The position numbers and the translations under genes are program-made. DNA of 40,129 nt from Candidatus Woesearchaeota archaeon (GTDB lineage: Archaea; Nanobdellota; Nanobdellia; Woesearchaeales; UBA119): contig JASGME010000010.1 in the NCBI GenBank assembly GCA_030156615.1, forward strand, positions 1 through 40,129, given 5' to 3'. The notes under the pieces are model-generated. The model had not been told where the DNA came from and did no database searches. It saw only the letters and a list, made by a program, of their open reading frames with translations. Position 1 is the first letter of the stretch. Every line of letters starts with the position of its first letter. Shown here piece after piece: positions 28,473 through 36,696 of the stretch.

Positions 28473-29165
28473 ATGTCCGCTGATCAAATCAAAGAGAAGA
28501 AAGATTTGGAGCCTGATTCTGAGGAAACTGATTATGTCATAATCTCAAGAGAAGAACTGGATACCTTGAAAAAAGAGATAGAGAAATTAAAGAAGAGCTA
28601 CAAAGGTTATGCTCCTGTAACTATTGAAGAGCTAAACGATTCAATACTTAATTTAAATCATTCAATTCATATGCTCTTAGAGCTATTTGAAGGCGCTGCG
28701 AAAGAGTTTAAGGAAAGGCATGAAACAAATGAAGATGACAGCACGGATAGAATAGTTTCAAGACTTGAAGCATTAATAGATCAGAATAAGGCAATAGCCA
28801 AAGGAATCCTTTATTTAGTTAAATCAGATAAAGAGGAAAAGGATAGATTAGAGAAGCAAAGAGAGGAACAAAGGAAGCTTAGAGAAGCCTTAATGAGGAA
28901 TGAAAGGCCTAAGAGCTTCACTCAAAGTAATCCTGCTTTCACACCAAAAGAAAATCCAATTCAGAATCCTTTCCCGGAGCAGTCATCAGGAAATCCCCAG
29001 TTTAATGCTCAGAAGAGAACTCCTCCATCTTTTTTAAATGATTTAGAAGAGTTTGATGAATTACAAAAACAAGATACAAATCCAGCTGTAAACTCTTCTG
29101 ATGAAGAAAAAGATGAGCATAAAGGAAGGTTTCCTTTTCACCTTAATATGCCGCCAAAGAAGTAG
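28473..29165 (+). CDS. Coiled-coil protein with disordered C-terminus
   Basis: GGAGGT Shine-Dalgarno lies inside the track ORF start (ATGGAGGTTAAAATG), so ATG at 28473 is the likelier start. Confidence 0.6.
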   Translation: MSADQIKEKKDLEPDSEETDYVIISREELDTLKKEIEKLKKSYKGYAPVTIEELNDSILNLNHSIHMLLELFEGAAKEFKERHETNEDDSTDRIVSRLEALIDQNKAIAKGILYLVKSDKEEKDRLEKQREEQRKLREALMRNERPKSFTQSNPAFTPKENPIQNPFPEQSSGNPQFNAQKRTPPSFLNDLEEFDELQKQDTNPAVNSSDEEKDEHKGRFPFHLNMPPKK

Positions 29166-29173
29166 TTAACGAA

Positions 29174-29494
29174 ATGTCAGAATCAAAAATTCTCTTGGAC
29201 TTCTTAGAATGTATAGCTCATCAGTACAATGAGCTATCAGAACTTAATATAATTAACCTTGAGTCGAATGTAAAGAAAATCAAACCAAAAACAAAAATTA
29301 CAGTTAGAAATGTAAAATCTTCATCTAAAAAGAGTATAGAATCAAAAAAAGAAGAACTTATTTCAAAGATAGAAAGTTTAGAGAAGAAACTAAACAAAAT
29401 CAAATCAAGCAAAGATTCTGAAAGAATTAAACAGTTAAGGAGAAAGCTCAAAATGCTGAAAAATAAACTCCTGAAATATTATCCTGATAATTAA
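29174..29494 (+). CDS. Small basic coiled-coil protein
   Basis: 106-aa ORF; Lys-rich heptad-like C-terminal half. Confidence 0.5.
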   Translation: MSESKILLDFLECIAHQYNELSELNIINLESNVKKIKPKTKITVRNVKSSSKKSIESKKEELISKIESLEKKLNKIKSSKDSERIKQLRRKLKMLKNKLLKYYPDN

Positions 29495-29513
29495 TCTAGA
29501 TTCTTGCGACTTC

Positions 29514-29684
29514 TTATAGATCCTTTGGCATCAAAGTTTTTCTTCTGTTTGCCTTAGCCCTTAAACAGGCCTTAAGCACAGCCTCTTTTACCAGAAGGTT
29601 CAAAGCCTCCTCAAAATCCTTGCCAATAGCATAGCCCTTAGCCAATTCCCTTACATGACTTTTTACAATATAGTATTTTTCCAT
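29514..29684 (-). CDS. Minimal histone-fold-like protein (56 aa)
   Basis: Hand-translated: MEKYYIVKSHVRELAKGYAIGKDFEEALNLLVKEAVLKACLRAKANRRKTLMPKDL; RRKTLMPKDL resembles the archaeal histone GRKTVKADDI segment. Below the ORF-track cutoff. Confidence 0.65.
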   Translation of the reverse strand: MEKYYIVKSHVRELAKGYAIGKDFEEALNLLVKEAVLKACLRAKANRRKTLMPKDL

Positions 29685-29777
29685 TTTACATTATATGCCT
29701 ATTTCCTATTTTAAAATATTTCCTTTTTAAGAAAGAATGGCAAAGATTAAATAATAAAACCGATAAATCATATAAAA

Positions 29778-30332
29778 ATGGCTGATTCATCATTAGAATC
29801 AAATGATTATGAAGAGAAATGCATCTTCTGTAATATTGCAAAAGGCAATATAAAAGCCAAGAAAATCTATTCAGATGATAAAATTACAGCCTTTTTGGAC
29901 ATAAATCCTGCAAATCCGGGTCATGTTTTAATAATTCCAAATAAGCATGTTTTAATGTTTCCACTATTAGATGATTCTCTCGTTGGTTATATCTTTGCAA
30001 TGGCAAAGAATATCTCGCTTATTATGTTAAAAGTTTTAGACTCAAAAGGAAGCACAATTCTCGTTGGAAACGGAGCAATTGCTGGCCAAAAAGCTCCTCA
30101 TGCACTTCTTCATCTAATCCCAAGGTATCCTGACGATGATATTGGGCTAGTCCCTCCAATAAAGCAAATTGATGATAAAAAAATCAAAGAATTAAGATCC
30201 GCCTTAACAGAAGCTATGAAGAAGTTTTTAGATGAGAAAAATATCATAGAGAAAAAAGAAGAGCAGAATGAAGAAGAAACAGATGATGAATTTGATGCTG
30301 ACAGGGTTTCAAAATTATTTTTAGGGAAGTAA
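29778..30332 (+). CDS. HIT-domain protein 1
   Basis: CIFCNIAKGNIKAKKIYSDDKITAFLDINPANPGHVLIIPNKHV; C-terminal HALLHLIPR in place of HxHxHxxPR. Confidence 0.9.
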   Translation: MADSSLESNDYEEKCIFCNIAKGNIKAKKIYSDDKITAFLDINPANPGHVLIIPNKHVLMFPLLDDSLVGYIFAMAKNISLIMLKVLDSKGSTILVGNGAIAGQKAPHALLHLIPRYPDDDIGLVPPIKQIDDKKIKELRSALTEAMKKFLDEKNIIEKKEEQNEEETDDEFDADRVSKLFLGK

Positions 30333-30333
30333 A

Positions 30334-30861
30334 ATGGTTGAATGCGAACTTTGTAAACTGATGCAGAACGATGAAAATCTTGTATACAAAGACGATAAGG
30401 TAGGAGTAATGTTTAACATGGAACCTTCTGCTTTAGGTGAAATGATAGTTGTCCCGTTGAAGCATGAGGTTTTGTTCGAGAATCTAACAGATGAACTAGC
30501 TGCTCATATGGCAGTTATAGCAAATAAGGTTTCTATGGCTCAGGTCGCAGCTCTTCATTGTGAGGGCACGAACCTATTAGTTCAGAGCGGAGAGCAGGCA
30601 GGACAAAGACATGCTCATACTTTTATCAGAGTAATTCCAAGATTTGATGGAGACGGAATTGATTTAAGTTGGAATCCAAAAAAACTGAATGATGAAGAAA
30701 TGTCGGTTATTGAGATTAAGTTGAGGGATGCCTGCCAAAAAATCTTTTTCAAGGCCGAGAAAAAGGCTCCTCAGGAGTTTAAAGTTAGTGAAGAGCATGC
30801 AGATTCAAAAGAATCTGAAAAATATAAATATATGTTAGAACAGTTAAACAGACTTCCTTAA
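30334..30861 (+). CDS. HIT-domain protein 2 (tandem paralogue)
   Basis: CELCKLMQNDENLVYKDDKVGVMFNMEPSALGEMIVVPLKHEV; HAHTFIRVIPR at the HIT motif. Confidence 0.85.
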   Translation: MVECELCKLMQNDENLVYKDDKVGVMFNMEPSALGEMIVVPLKHEVLFENLTDELAAHMAVIANKVSMAQVAALHCEGTNLLVQSGEQAGQRHAHTFIRVIPRFDGDGIDLSWNPKKLNDEEMSVIEIKLRDACQKIFFKAEKKAPQEFKVSEEHADSKESEKYKYMLEQLNRLP

Positions 30862-30871
30862 AATCGAATAA

Positions 30872-30882
30872 TTTATAATATA
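30872..30882 (+). promoter_or_regulatory. TATA-like box upstream of first hairpin unit, locus 1
   Basis: TTTATAATATA about 25-35 nt upstream of the hairpin start at 30907. Confidence 0.4.
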
Positions 30883-30906
30883 TCCTCTTTATCACATTTT
30901 TATATT

Positions 30907-30956
30907 GTCGAGGTCGCATACACAAACTTCCCTTCGGTCGTTTGGTCGCGACCTCT
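30907..30956 (+). repeat. tRNA-Ser-associated 50-nt hairpin unit, locus 1 copy a
   Basis: GTCGAGGTCGCATACACAAACTTCCCTTCGGTCGTTTGGTCGCGACCTCT; GAGGTCGC/GCGACCTC and CAAAC/GTTTG inverted repeats. Confidence 0.9.
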
Positions 30957-31011
30957 GGATAAGCAAAACTCATAACTATCTATGTTGTTTCGATTAGAAT
31001 TGCTTGAAACT

Positions 31012-31061
31012 GCCGAGGTCGCATACACAAACTTCCCTTCGGTCGTTTGGTCGCGACCTCT
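31012..31061 (+). repeat. tRNA-Ser-associated 50-nt hairpin unit, locus 1 copy b
   Basis: GCCGAGGTCGCATACACAAACTTCCCTTCGGTCGTTTGGTCGCGACCTCT, exactly 105 bp after copy a. Confidence 0.92.
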
Positions 31062-31116
31062 AGATAAACAGAAGATATTAATATTTACAATATTTTGTTT
31101 TGTTCAGCTAAATATT

Positions 31117-31199
31117 GCCGAGGTCGCATAACTTGGTATTGCGCAGGCCTTGAGAGCCTGTCCCTTTCGGGATTCTGGGTTCAAATCCCAGCCTCGGCG
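31117..31199 (+). tRNA. tRNA-Ser (anticodon UGA)
   Basis: Acceptor GCCGAGG/CCTCGGC, anticodon stem CAGGC/GCCTG with loop CTTGAGA, long variable arm TCCC/GGGA, T arm CTGGG TTCAAAT CCCAG, discriminator G. Confidence 0.93.
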
Positions 31200-31225
31200 T
31201 TATCTTTTTATCTCAGAATAATTCT

Positions 31226-31630
31226 TTAATCTTTCTCACTCTTTTGGCTGGCTTCAGAATTGTTTACTTCTTCATTTTCTTGATTAATCTCTTTAACCTC
31301 TTCTGTCTCTTCCTTCTTAGGCTTTTCTTCCTTTTTGCTTTCCTTTGTCTTTACTCCAAACAATTCAGCTCTTACCTTCCCTTCATTATCCTTCTTGGCC
31401 ACTACTTTTATATGATGTGGAGGATTTTCACCGCCATTGTGCCATATAGCCATATTGATTGAATTATCAATTATAACATCCTCAGATTTCATATGCTTGG
31501 TTAAGAATTCTCTAACAGCCTTAACGGCCTTTTTGCTTCTCTTATACTTAGGAACCTTAAGGAATTCTCGTCTTAAAGGAATATTATAGATTCGCTCAAG
31601 CTCATTATCTTTTGATTTCTTGTCGGCCAT
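31226..31630 (-). CDS. rpl31e: 50S ribosomal protein L31e
   Basis: ERIYNIPLRREFLKVPKYKRSKKAVKAVREFLTKHMKSEDVIIDNSINMAIWHNGGENPPHHIKV. Confidence 0.93.
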   Translation of the reverse strand: MADKKSKDNELERIYNIPLRREFLKVPKYKRSKKAVKAVREFLTKHMKSEDVIIDNSINMAIWHNGGENPPHHIKVVAKKDNEGKVRAELFGVKTKESKKEEKPKKEETEEVKEINQENEEVNNSEASQKSEKD

Positions 31631-31644
31631 TTATTTCACCTGTT

Positions 31645-31818
31645 TTAAACCTTAGATTTTGCTCTCTTCCAGCTTCTCTTAATCCTTGTATGCCTTGCCG
31701 GATGCACTCTCCTGCCAGTTCCATATATCTTCATGACTGTCCAGAAAGGAGCCCATTTCGTTCTACTATTTAACTTTGCTAATGTCTTCTTTTTGGATAG
31801 ATGTTTATTCCTTCCCAT
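31645..31818 (-). CDS. rpl39e: 50S ribosomal protein L39e
   Basis: MGRNKHLSKKKTLAKLNSRTKWAPFWTVMKIYGTGRRVHPARHTRIKRSWKR; start taken at MGRNK. Confidence 0.9.
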   Translation of the reverse strand: MGRNKHLSKKKTLAKLNSRTKWAPFWTVMKIYGTGRRVHPARHTRIKRSWKRAKSKV

Positions 31819-32017
31819 TTTGTCCTCTTTGGTTTGATTTAGCAATCAAAAGTTCTTTCGTTAGATCTGGCATTAATTCTTCCACTAAATGCTTTTCAAT
31901 CAATTCAGTTTTTCCATCTGATGACTCAATCAATCTGGAAAAAAACTCGTTTGAGTTGTAGTTAAGCATAGAATTTTTAGAATCTAAGATTCTTTTTATG
32001 AGCATATTTGAGTTCAT
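31805..32017 (-). CDS. Small unknown protein between S19e and L39e (position usually held by PDCD5 homologue)
   Basis: 70-aa ORF overlapping neighbours by a few nt; no clear PDCD5 sequence pattern. Confidence 0.55.
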   Translation of the reverse strand: MNSNMLIKRILDSKNSMLNYNSNEFFSRLIESSDGKTELIEKHLVEELMPDLTKELLIAKSNQRGQNGKE

Positions 32018-32598
32018 TCCTTCTTCACCTCTTTTTTCTTCTTAGAACTCTTAGATGTCTTTTTAACATTTGTTGAATCCTTCTTTGCTTTATCCTTGTT
32101 GTCTTTCTTATCGCTCTTTGTCTCTTTTTTAGTTGTTTTTGGTTTTTCTTCCTTAGGCTTTTTTTCTTTCTTCTCTTTTTCTATCTCTTTTGAAATCTTT
32201 CTCAGAAAATCATGCCCTTTGCGTGTAACTATTCTACCCTTATGAATTCCCTTCTTAGATTGTTCAATTAACCCTTCTTTTTCTAATTGTTGAAGCATCA
32301 TTCTTATATGACTTCCACCACTTTTATAAAACTTTTCAGGAGCATCTCCCCTGTTCTTTCTATTGCCGTAATATCTTCTAAGTTTAGAAACGCCTATTGG
32401 TCCATAAAAATAGATTTTCCTAAGAAGAGAAGCACATCTGACATACCACCAGTCTGGATTGTTTGGAGGTCTTTCGTTGCCTGCACCAGTCTTTACATAT
32501 AAAGCCCATTCCGGAGCTTTTACCGATTCTAATTTTTTTAATTCCTCTGAGCATCTTTTGATGAGCTCTTCTGAATCTGCTGAATAAACAATGTCCAT
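32014..32598 (-). CDS. rps19e: 30S ribosomal protein S19e with long Lys-rich C-terminal tail
   Basis: APEWALYVKTGAGNERPPNNPDWWYVRCASLLRKIYFYGPIGVSKLRRYYGNRKNRG. Confidence 0.95.
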   Translation of the reverse strand: MDIVYSADSEELIKRCSEELKKLESVKAPEWALYVKTGAGNERPPNNPDWWYVRCASLLRKIYFYGPIGVSKLRRYYGNRKNRGDAPEKFYKSGGSHIRMMLQQLEKEGLIEQSKKGIHKGRIVTRKGHDFLRKISKEIEKEKKEKKPKEEKPKTTKKETKSDKKDNKDKAKKDSTNVKKTSKSSKKKKEVKKE

Positions 32599-32754
32599 AT
32601 CTATCCCTCAATTATTGATAGGTTGCATTTCAACTAATGCAATCCTCCAGAACCTCTAAACCATTTGTGGAGAGCAATAGCCTATTTATAAATCTTACTG
32701 TTATTTTTTAATTATATTTTAGATAAGTAATACAGAAATCTTAATAACGATTTT

Positions 32755-33348
32755 CTAATTATAATGAACACTAGAATACTTTTTTATCTCTTCTTCAAGG
32801 CTGGCTATCCTTGAAGAATCCTTAATTCCTTTGTCTTTAAGATATGCCACTTCTTTAGATAAAGCTTCTACCAGCGTTTCTATGCATTCTTTTGTTGGTT
32901 TCAATCCTTTATAGAACCTTGAATTAACTTCCAAATCTTTAATTTCACCCTCTAGAACAGCAGTAGCATAAGGAAAATCACCCTTTTCTATTGCTTCTCT
33001 TGAATTTTTTACTTTGAGATCCATATTTTCTTTTTTATACTTTGTAGATACTTCAAGAGCATCATGATATAATTGATTAATCTCCTCAGGAACTTCTAAA
33101 CCATTTTGCTTCATATCTTCTATCGCTGAGTATAACTTCTTTGATATATCGTTAAATGCTGAAAGACCACCTATCTCCTTAAACGCATCAATCTTTACCC
33201 TTTCCATTTCATTAATTCTCTCATTGATATAATCTAAAGAATCTTTAATTCTCTCATCATTGTATAACTCTTTAATACTTTTAACTTGTTCTTTAAAGCG
33301 ATATGCATCGTCTTCTTTATTCTTATACTCTTCAGCCATTTTAATCAC
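32755..33348 (-). CDS. Helical protein, local paralogue family member 1
   Basis: NSREAIEKGDFPYATAVLEGEIKDLEVNSRFYKGLKPTKECIETLVEALSKE shared pattern with the ORFs at 35436 and 36029. Confidence 0.55.
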   Translation of the reverse strand: MIKMAEEYKNKEDDAYRFKEQVKSIKELYNDERIKDSLDYINERINEMERVKIDAFKEIGGLSAFNDISKKLYSAIEDMKQNGLEVPEEINQLYHDALEVSTKYKKENMDLKVKNSREAIEKGDFPYATAVLEGEIKDLEVNSRFYKGLKPTKECIETLVEALSKEVAYLKDKGIKDSSRIASLEEEIKKYSSVHYN

Positions 33349-33498
33349 ATCTTAAAAAGCAGGATTCTAATATTTTTAAGTTCTTCTATGAAACTGTCTG
33401 GAAAAGATAAAATAGAATAAATCAATTCTCTTATTAACTTCAATGGATATGGGAATTATAGCAAAGAATAAATACAAATATTATTTTAAATACAACAT

Positions 33499-34027
33499 GA
33501 ACTACAAATTATTCGCAATTCCTATCCTTGGAATACTTCTGATTATAAACTCTGTTTATGCAGTCCCAAAACCTTGCGGTGAAGAGAAATTATTGAATAC
33601 TTCTGATTTCGCAATAGAAGGTTATGTCATAAATATTGAATGCGGAGAACCATATGATTCAGGACAATGCTTTCCTTTTCCCGGAGAATCAAGCGAATTT
33701 AAATCTGAATTAGTCTCAAAGTGCATAGCAACAGTTGAGGTAACGAAAAATTTGAAAGGAGAATATGATATTGGAGAAAAAGTAAATATTTCTTTTATAA
33801 AAGAGGTTCAGGATTGTAAAAATGGTATTGAGAATATTCCCGGCGTCCCTCTGAATGATTTCAAATTAAATTCTAAGATTAGATATTATCATTCTACTTC
33901 TTGCCGTTTTTCTAATTATGAAGTGATAGAATGGCCCAATCAAAAACCAGAAGTAGAAGAAAACAATAGACTGAATTTTTTAATTCCTTTTCGGAGGTTT
34001 TTTCAAAGGATTTTCTCGTTCTTATAA
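33499..34027 (+). CDS. Secreted Cys-containing protein
   Basis: Signal peptide MNYKLFAIPILGILLIINSVYAVPKPCGEE; true start probably 33499 rather than 33443. Confidence 0.55.
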
Positions 34028-34092
34028 CTCTGTCAATATAAATAATCAAATCACAAAATATATAAAACTAAACAAAAAAGGAAACAGACATT

Positions 34093-35430
34093 TTGAGAAT
34101 GAATATTGGCTTAATCCACTTCAGAGTAGGAGACATTGACGGAGTTTCTTTAGAGATGGAGAAATGGCTTGATGTATTGAAGAGAATGCATTTTAAGGCA
34201 TATCTGATTGCAGGAGAAACAGGCTCTGCAGTTGGTTTCAAGATTCCTTCTATTGCTTATCTTGATAAAAGAAACAATATTATAAAACAGAAATCTTTTG
34301 TTTCTCTAGGTGATTGGACCGAAGAGAGATTAATAAATGAAATTAATAAGCAAATCTCAATCATATACAATGAATTAGAACAGATGATTGATTTAGATAT
34401 CTTACTCGTGAATAATATTTTTTCATTGGCTCATAATCCTGCGGCAGCAGTTGCCATATATCGCTATTGCAAATACAATGGCATAGAGATGATCGGTGTT
34501 CATCATGATTTCTATTGGGAGCGGGATTTTTATATGCATCCAACATCAAAATATATAGAAAAGATTCTAGAACTTTATTTCCCTCCAATGGACATTACGC
34601 ATATAGTCATAAATTCTTTTGCTCAAGAGAAGTTAAGAATGAAGAAAGGAATTGAAAGTTATGTTGTTCCGAATGTCTTTAATTTCAACCAGCCACCATG
34701 GCAGTTAGATGATTACAATATTAAGCTTTATGATAAACTGAATATATCTAAAAACGATATAATTTTTCTTCAAGCAACACGACTTGTGAAGAGAAAGGCA
34801 GTTGAGTTAGCAATAGATACGATTTCAATCGTTCAGAATAAATTAAAGGATTATCTTGGAAATATAACATATAATGGTAAAAAAATCACAAAAGATACAA
34901 AAATTGTTCTTTTGCTTCCCGGTCTTCCAGAAGAAGCTGATTATGTAGAATCTATAACAAAATATGCAAAAGAGAAAAATGTTAATCTAAAACCAGCGTT
35001 TTCTATTTCAAATGATATTAGGCATGAAGAACAGGAGATTTTCTCATTATGGGACTTTTATGCCATAGCAGATTTTATAGCATATCCAAGCGTTATCGAA
35101 GGATTTGGAAACCAGCTCTTGGAAGCAATATTCTCAAAAAAACCAATAATGATGTTTGAGTATCCAGTTTATAAGAAGGATATCGCTCCTTTTGGATTTG
35201 ATATTGTAAGTCTTGGAAGTTCTTTTAAGCAAGACAATGGTTTTTTTAAACTAAGTCAGGATGAACTTAATAGAGCAGCCGAACAGGTTCTAAATATTTT
35301 ATTTGATTTCAAAAAAGCTTCTAGTATGGTAAGAAAGAACTTTGAGCTAGGTAAGAAATATTTTTCATATAATACTCTTGAAAAAAAGTTAAAGAAAATT
35401 TTCATAGATGAGGGTTTAATCAGTAAATAA
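34093..35430 (+). CDS. Family 4-like glycosyltransferase
   Basis: IGLIHFRVGDIDGVSLEMEKWLDVL at N-terminus; ATRLVKRKAVELAIDT and YPSVIEGFGNQLLEAIFSKKPIMMFEYPVY donor-site motifs. Confidence 0.88.
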   Translation: MRMNIGLIHFRVGDIDGVSLEMEKWLDVLKRMHFKAYLIAGETGSAVGFKIPSIAYLDKRNNIIKQKSFVSLGDWTEERLINEINKQISIIYNELEQMIDLDILLVNNIFSLAHNPAAAVAIYRYCKYNGIEMIGVHHDFYWERDFYMHPTSKYIEKILELYFPPMDITHIVINSFAQEKLRMKKGIESYVVPNVFNFNQPPWQLDDYNIKLYDKLNISKNDIIFLQATRLVKRKAVELAIDTISIVQNKLKDYLGNITYNGKKITKDTKIVLLLPGLPEEADYVESITKYAKEKNVNLKPAFSISNDIRHEEQEIFSLWDFYAIADFIAYPSVIEGFGNQLLEAIFSKKPIMMFEYPVYKKDIAPFGFDIVSLGSSFKQDNGFFKLSQDELNRAAEQVLNILFDFKKASSMVRKNFELGKKYFSYNTLEKKLKKIFIDEGLISK

Positions 35431-35435
35431 TGAGG

Positions 35436-36032
35436 TTAAAAATCTTCTTTCAGCCATTCCTCCGCCTTTGAAAGGAAAAAATCATAATCCTTATTGTTTT
35501 CAGAACCAAATTCACTCATAATGACAGAAGCTTTTTTCAAAAGTTCAATCCCCTCCTTCTTTGGTATAATATTCAAATAAAGAGGATTGCTTTTTAACTC
35601 TCGTATATCGTCGTAGAGCAGATTAATAGCTTTATCAAATTCTTTCCTTTCTGTAAGATTCTTCGCTTCCTCAATCCTTTCTTCATGGATTTTTTCTCTG
35701 TAATAGGTTAAGGCTTTAGCATTTTCATTGTAGAGCTCGACAATCCCTTTTGGTATCTCTTTTTCGTCATAAGTCATATCCTTAATCAGATAAGAAAGAG
35801 TTTCTCCAATTGTTAAAGAAGCAATATACGCATTCTTATCTTTTCTTAAAGATCTTTCATATTGATTAATCTTTTGCATTATATTGCCTAAGATTGTATC
35901 AATTGTTACATATTTCTTTAATTCCTTAACTCCAATATGCTCTTTTAAAGCGTCTTCGCTCAGAGAATTCTTAACATAAGCAACTTTCTTAGCATATTGT
36001 TCAAGAATATCCATTTTTCTTCCCTTCTTCAA
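35436..36032 (-). CDS. Helical protein, local paralogue family member 2
   Basis: AKNLTERKEFDKAINLLYDDIRELKSNPLYLNIIPKKEGIELLKKA. Confidence 0.6.
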   Translation of the reverse strand: MKKGRKMDILEQYAKKVAYVKNSLSEDALKEHIGVKELKKYVTIDTILGNIMQKINQYERSLRKDKNAYIASLTIGETLSYLIKDMTYDEKEIPKGIVELYNENAKALTYYREKIHEERIEEAKNLTERKEFDKAINLLYDDIRELKSNPLYLNIIPKKEGIELLKKASVIMSEFGSENNKDYDFFLSKAEEWLKEDF

Positions 36033-36616
36033 TAAAACTTATCTAACTTTTTAAGAATAGATTTATAGAATTCCTGACTTCTTTTTCCTTTGTTTTTCTC
36101 AGTATGATCTATTCTTTCCGATACAAGATCCTTAAGAAGATTGACGCTTTCTTCAAGAGGCGGCATATTTCCATATAGTTTTGAATTGTCCCTTAGTTCT
36201 GAGATGTCAGAGTTAAGAAGATCTATCGCATGATCAATATTGCCAATTCTTTTATCTTCTTTTGCTTCCTTAAGAGTGTCATATCTTGCTTCTCCCCTGT
36301 ATTCTATTAAATATTTCGCGGTAGTTTCCTTAAATTCCACAAGTTCATTTGGCAGTTCCTCTTTAGAATATTCCAGTTCTTTGATTAGCCAAGAAAGATT
36401 ATCGTTAATTAAGTATAAAGAATACCACGCTCTCTTAGCGCTATGGTCTTCTGATTCTTTATAGTCATTAAGATTAACATAACTCTCATTAATAAAATCC
36501 TCAATATTCTGTGATTTCTCAAAAATCTTAGAACCAATTGGCTTCCTCAGGGTATTCTCATCAAGAGAATTATACAATTTATCAACTTCCTTTACATATT
36601 CTTCTAAATCTTTCAT
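36029..36616 (-). CDS. Helical protein, local paralogue family member 3
   Basis: AKEDKRIGNIDHAIDLLNSDISELRDNSKLYGNMPPLEESVNLLKDL; 4-nt overlap with member 2. Confidence 0.6.
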   Translation of the reverse strand: MKDLEEYVKEVDKLYNSLDENTLRKPIGSKIFEKSQNIEDFINESYVNLNDYKESEDHSAKRAWYSLYLINDNLSWLIKELEYSKEELPNELVEFKETTAKYLIEYRGEARYDTLKEAKEDKRIGNIDHAIDLLNSDISELRDNSKLYGNMPPLEESVNLLKDLVSERIDHTEKNKGKRSQEFYKSILKKLDKFY

Positions 36617-36696
36617 ATCTATTTAGGAAAGATACTCCTTTTATAAGGATTTCGTTTGGTTTTTTCTTAAAATAGTATAGAAAATGACCGAATCTT

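Noticed and set aside
30907-30956. Split tRNA half (as in Nanoarchaeum)
   Set aside because: Only 14 nt match the tRNA; no full 5' or 3' half and no anticodon arm are present, and complete tRNA-Ser genes follow.
30785-30973. Minus-strand ORF spanning hairpin unit a
   Set aside because: Overlaps the end of the HIT2 gene and a hairpin unit; likely spurious.
30907-31116. CRISPR array
   Set aside because: Repeat-spacer lengths (50/55) are superficially similar, but there are only two units per locus, spacers are shared between loci, the last unit is a tRNA gene, and no cas genes are visible.
31117-31199. tRNA-Gln (anticodon UUG)
   Set aside because: Initial misreading of the loop. With loop C32-T33-T34-G35-A36-G37-A38 the anticodon is UGA, and the long variable arm and discriminator G fit Ser.
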